From JBECKQ01 sp040235375 (GTDB taxonomy: Bacteria > Planctomycetota > Phycisphaerae > UBA1845), in the NCBI GenBank assembly GCA_040235375.1, contig JBECKQ010000163.1, positions 1 to 24,325 of the forward strand: 24,325 bases of DNA, given 5' to 3'. The translations under genes were made by a program, and so were the position numbers. The notes beneath the pieces are model-generated. The model did no database searches. It was not told the origin of the DNA and saw only the letters and a list, made by a program, of their open reading frames with translations. How positions within the stretch are numbered: the first letter of the stretch is position 1; every line of letters starts with the position of its first letter. This document shows positions 23,285 through 24,325 of the stretch, piece by piece.

Positions 23285-24040
23285 ATGATGCGGTACAACA
23301 CACGGAATCAGCCGTCAGCCTGCGTTGGCTTGGCCATGTCCGCGATTGCCGCTCTCGCGCTGGCGACGGGGTGTCAACCTGGTTACATCGAGCGGACGTG
23401 GACCCGCGTCGCGGTTTCCCGCCTGGCCACGGGCACTACCGTAGCAGGAGCAGAACTCGTCGTACGTTACATCATCGACTTCGACCTGCCCCGAGATGAC
23501 ATAGCTGCACAATCGACGGATACCAACGGGGAAAGTGTGTTGCCTGTTGTCACCATCGGGTCGCACCCCTACGTGGGCACGCTTCTTGTTCAAGTCAGCG
23601 ACGGCGAGCACAACGATGTCGTAACCGTGCGGAACAAAGCCGGCGAGATCGAATGCGACGATTACTTTTGCGTCGAAGTCCTGGACGAGAACGCTGCCGT
23701 GGCCGATCCACCGGTCGCGGCCATTGACCATGACTCGAATCGCCTCGTCATCGACGGCTACGTGGCTGCGTTGACAGTCTGCGACTGTGCGAGCCGTGCG
23801 CCGCAATGGAGCATCTACGGTGTCGGGTACTTGGACAGCATTACGCCCGGCGGCGCCGTTCCGGAAGGTTTCGGCCATGCTACATACGGCGGCTCGCTCG
23901 ATAGTCCATGCATGCTGGCCGACCTGAGCTCCTGTTCCAACGGTTTCGTAGCAGTCACCGGAAGTATCTTCAACAACACGCACCGTGTTTCCGAACCGTT
24001 TTGTGCCAGTGAGTCAGACCCTGTCGGCCCCTGCGATTAA
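23285..24040 (+). CDS. Cysteine-rich lipoprotein of unknown function
   Basis: From ATG 23285 the protein has 251 residues. It has a hydrophobic leader and a lipobox (ALATGC, Cys30), so it should be exported and lipid-anchored. The mature part is mainly beta in character, with a transthyretin or Ig-like feel at about 36-115 (TDTNGESVLP), and eight further cysteines, including CDDYFC and CDC, enough for four disulfides. I do not recognise a family. The frame stays open upstream to 23243, but the two adjacent ATGs at 23285 and 23288 give a normal signal peptide. The ribosome-binding site is weak (AGGG). Nothing nearby suggests a role. Confidence 0.7.
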   Translation: MMRYNTRNQPSACVGLAMSAIAALALATGCQPGYIERTWTRVAVSRLATGTTVAGAELVVRYIIDFDLPRDDIAAQSTDTNGESVLPVVTIGSHPYVGTLLVQVSDGEHNDVVTVRNKAGEIECDDYFCVEVLDENAAVADPPVAAIDHDSNRLVIDGYVAALTVCDCASRAPQWSIYGVGYLDSITPGGAVPEGFGHATYGGSLDSPCMLADLSSCSNGFVAVTGSIFNNTHRVSEPFCASESDPVGPCD

Positions 24041-24088
24041 GTTCGTCCAGTACCATCAAACCGGTGATGCTGTCTTACCTACGCCGGA

Positions 24089-24325
24089 TCAGGGGTGTGT
24101 GCCGGCGATCTGCGCGGCGGCGTCGAACATCGTCCTGAAGCCCTCGGGAACCTGTGGTTTGCCGGCGAAGCAGCTGTCGAGGTATTCGCCGTAGCCCTCA
24201 GTAATGCCCGGCAACTCCGGCGGCCGTCGGATCGGCTCCCCACTACACCGTGAAGAACCAGATTTCAGGCCGCCTTGCGGCAGTCGTGCCGCAGCAGCCC
24301 TCCGAGGAATCGCGGGCAGCGTATT
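24089..24325 (-). pseudogene. Possible 3' end of a minus-strand gene, cut by the window
   Basis: A frame open from the window edge ends at TGA 24089-24091, giving 78 residues. The last 50 (GEPIRRPPELPGITEGYGEY to the stop) have protein-like composition; the first 28 are Ala/Arg-rich and less so. In a second frame, from 24324 to a stop at 24265, the residues LLRHDCRKAA recall the HxxR box of tyrosine recombinases. This could be the tail of a real gene or a broken one. Neither reading is secure, and no start codon is visible. Confidence 0.25.

Overview
The window is GC-rich bacterial DNA carrying two converging operons plus unrelated genes at both ends. The gene set points to a Planctomycetota or similar environmental bacterium: a GxDLY/GDSL esterase, a fused transaldolase-phosphoglucose isomerase, a caa3 oxidase joined to a bc-type complex, many gene fusions, and GC-rich palindromic repeats between genes. 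This placement is inference from gene content. No rRNA, tRNA, CRISPR array or complete mobile element was found.

Layout. 1-1695 (+) is the 3' part of a two-domain esterase. 2003-11564 (+) is a pentose phosphate operon: transketolase, transaldolase/phosphoglucose isomerase fusion, HAD phosphatase, 6-phosphogluconate dehydrogenase, glucose-6-phosphate dehydrogenase and 6-phosphogluconolactonase. Its product set turns glucose-6-P into ribulose-5-P and returns fructose-6-P to glucose-6-P, so it can run as a cycle that makes reduced cofactor. Ribose-5-P isomerase and ribulose-5-P epimerase are not in the window.

11539-21575 (-) is a respiratory operon, read right to left: oxidase subunit II with fused cytochrome c, subunit I, subunit III, a polytopic membrane protein, a diheme cytochrome c lipoprotein, a Rieske protein, a cytochrome b with fused cytochrome c, a CtaG-polyferredoxin fusion and a small FixH/YtkA-like protein. 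Genes overlap or nearly touch throughout. The operon encodes a quinol:cytochrome c:oxygen chain in which every cytochrome c domain is membrane-tethered, so a bc-caa3 supercomplex is a reasonable inference. The two operons converge and their last genes overlap by 26 bp.

21921-22628 (-) is a DUF1003 membrane protein. About 650 bp of non-coding DNA with GC-rich hairpins follows, then a cysteine-rich lipoprotein (+). The right edge may hold the tail of a broken minus-strand gene.

The least ordinary items are the CtaG-polyferredoxin fusion with an eight-codon overlapping ORF before its TTG start, the esterase fusion, the b6-like cytochrome b/c fusion with a PDWW motif, and the overlapping hairpins at 22980-23082. 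No wholly new defence or mobile system was found.
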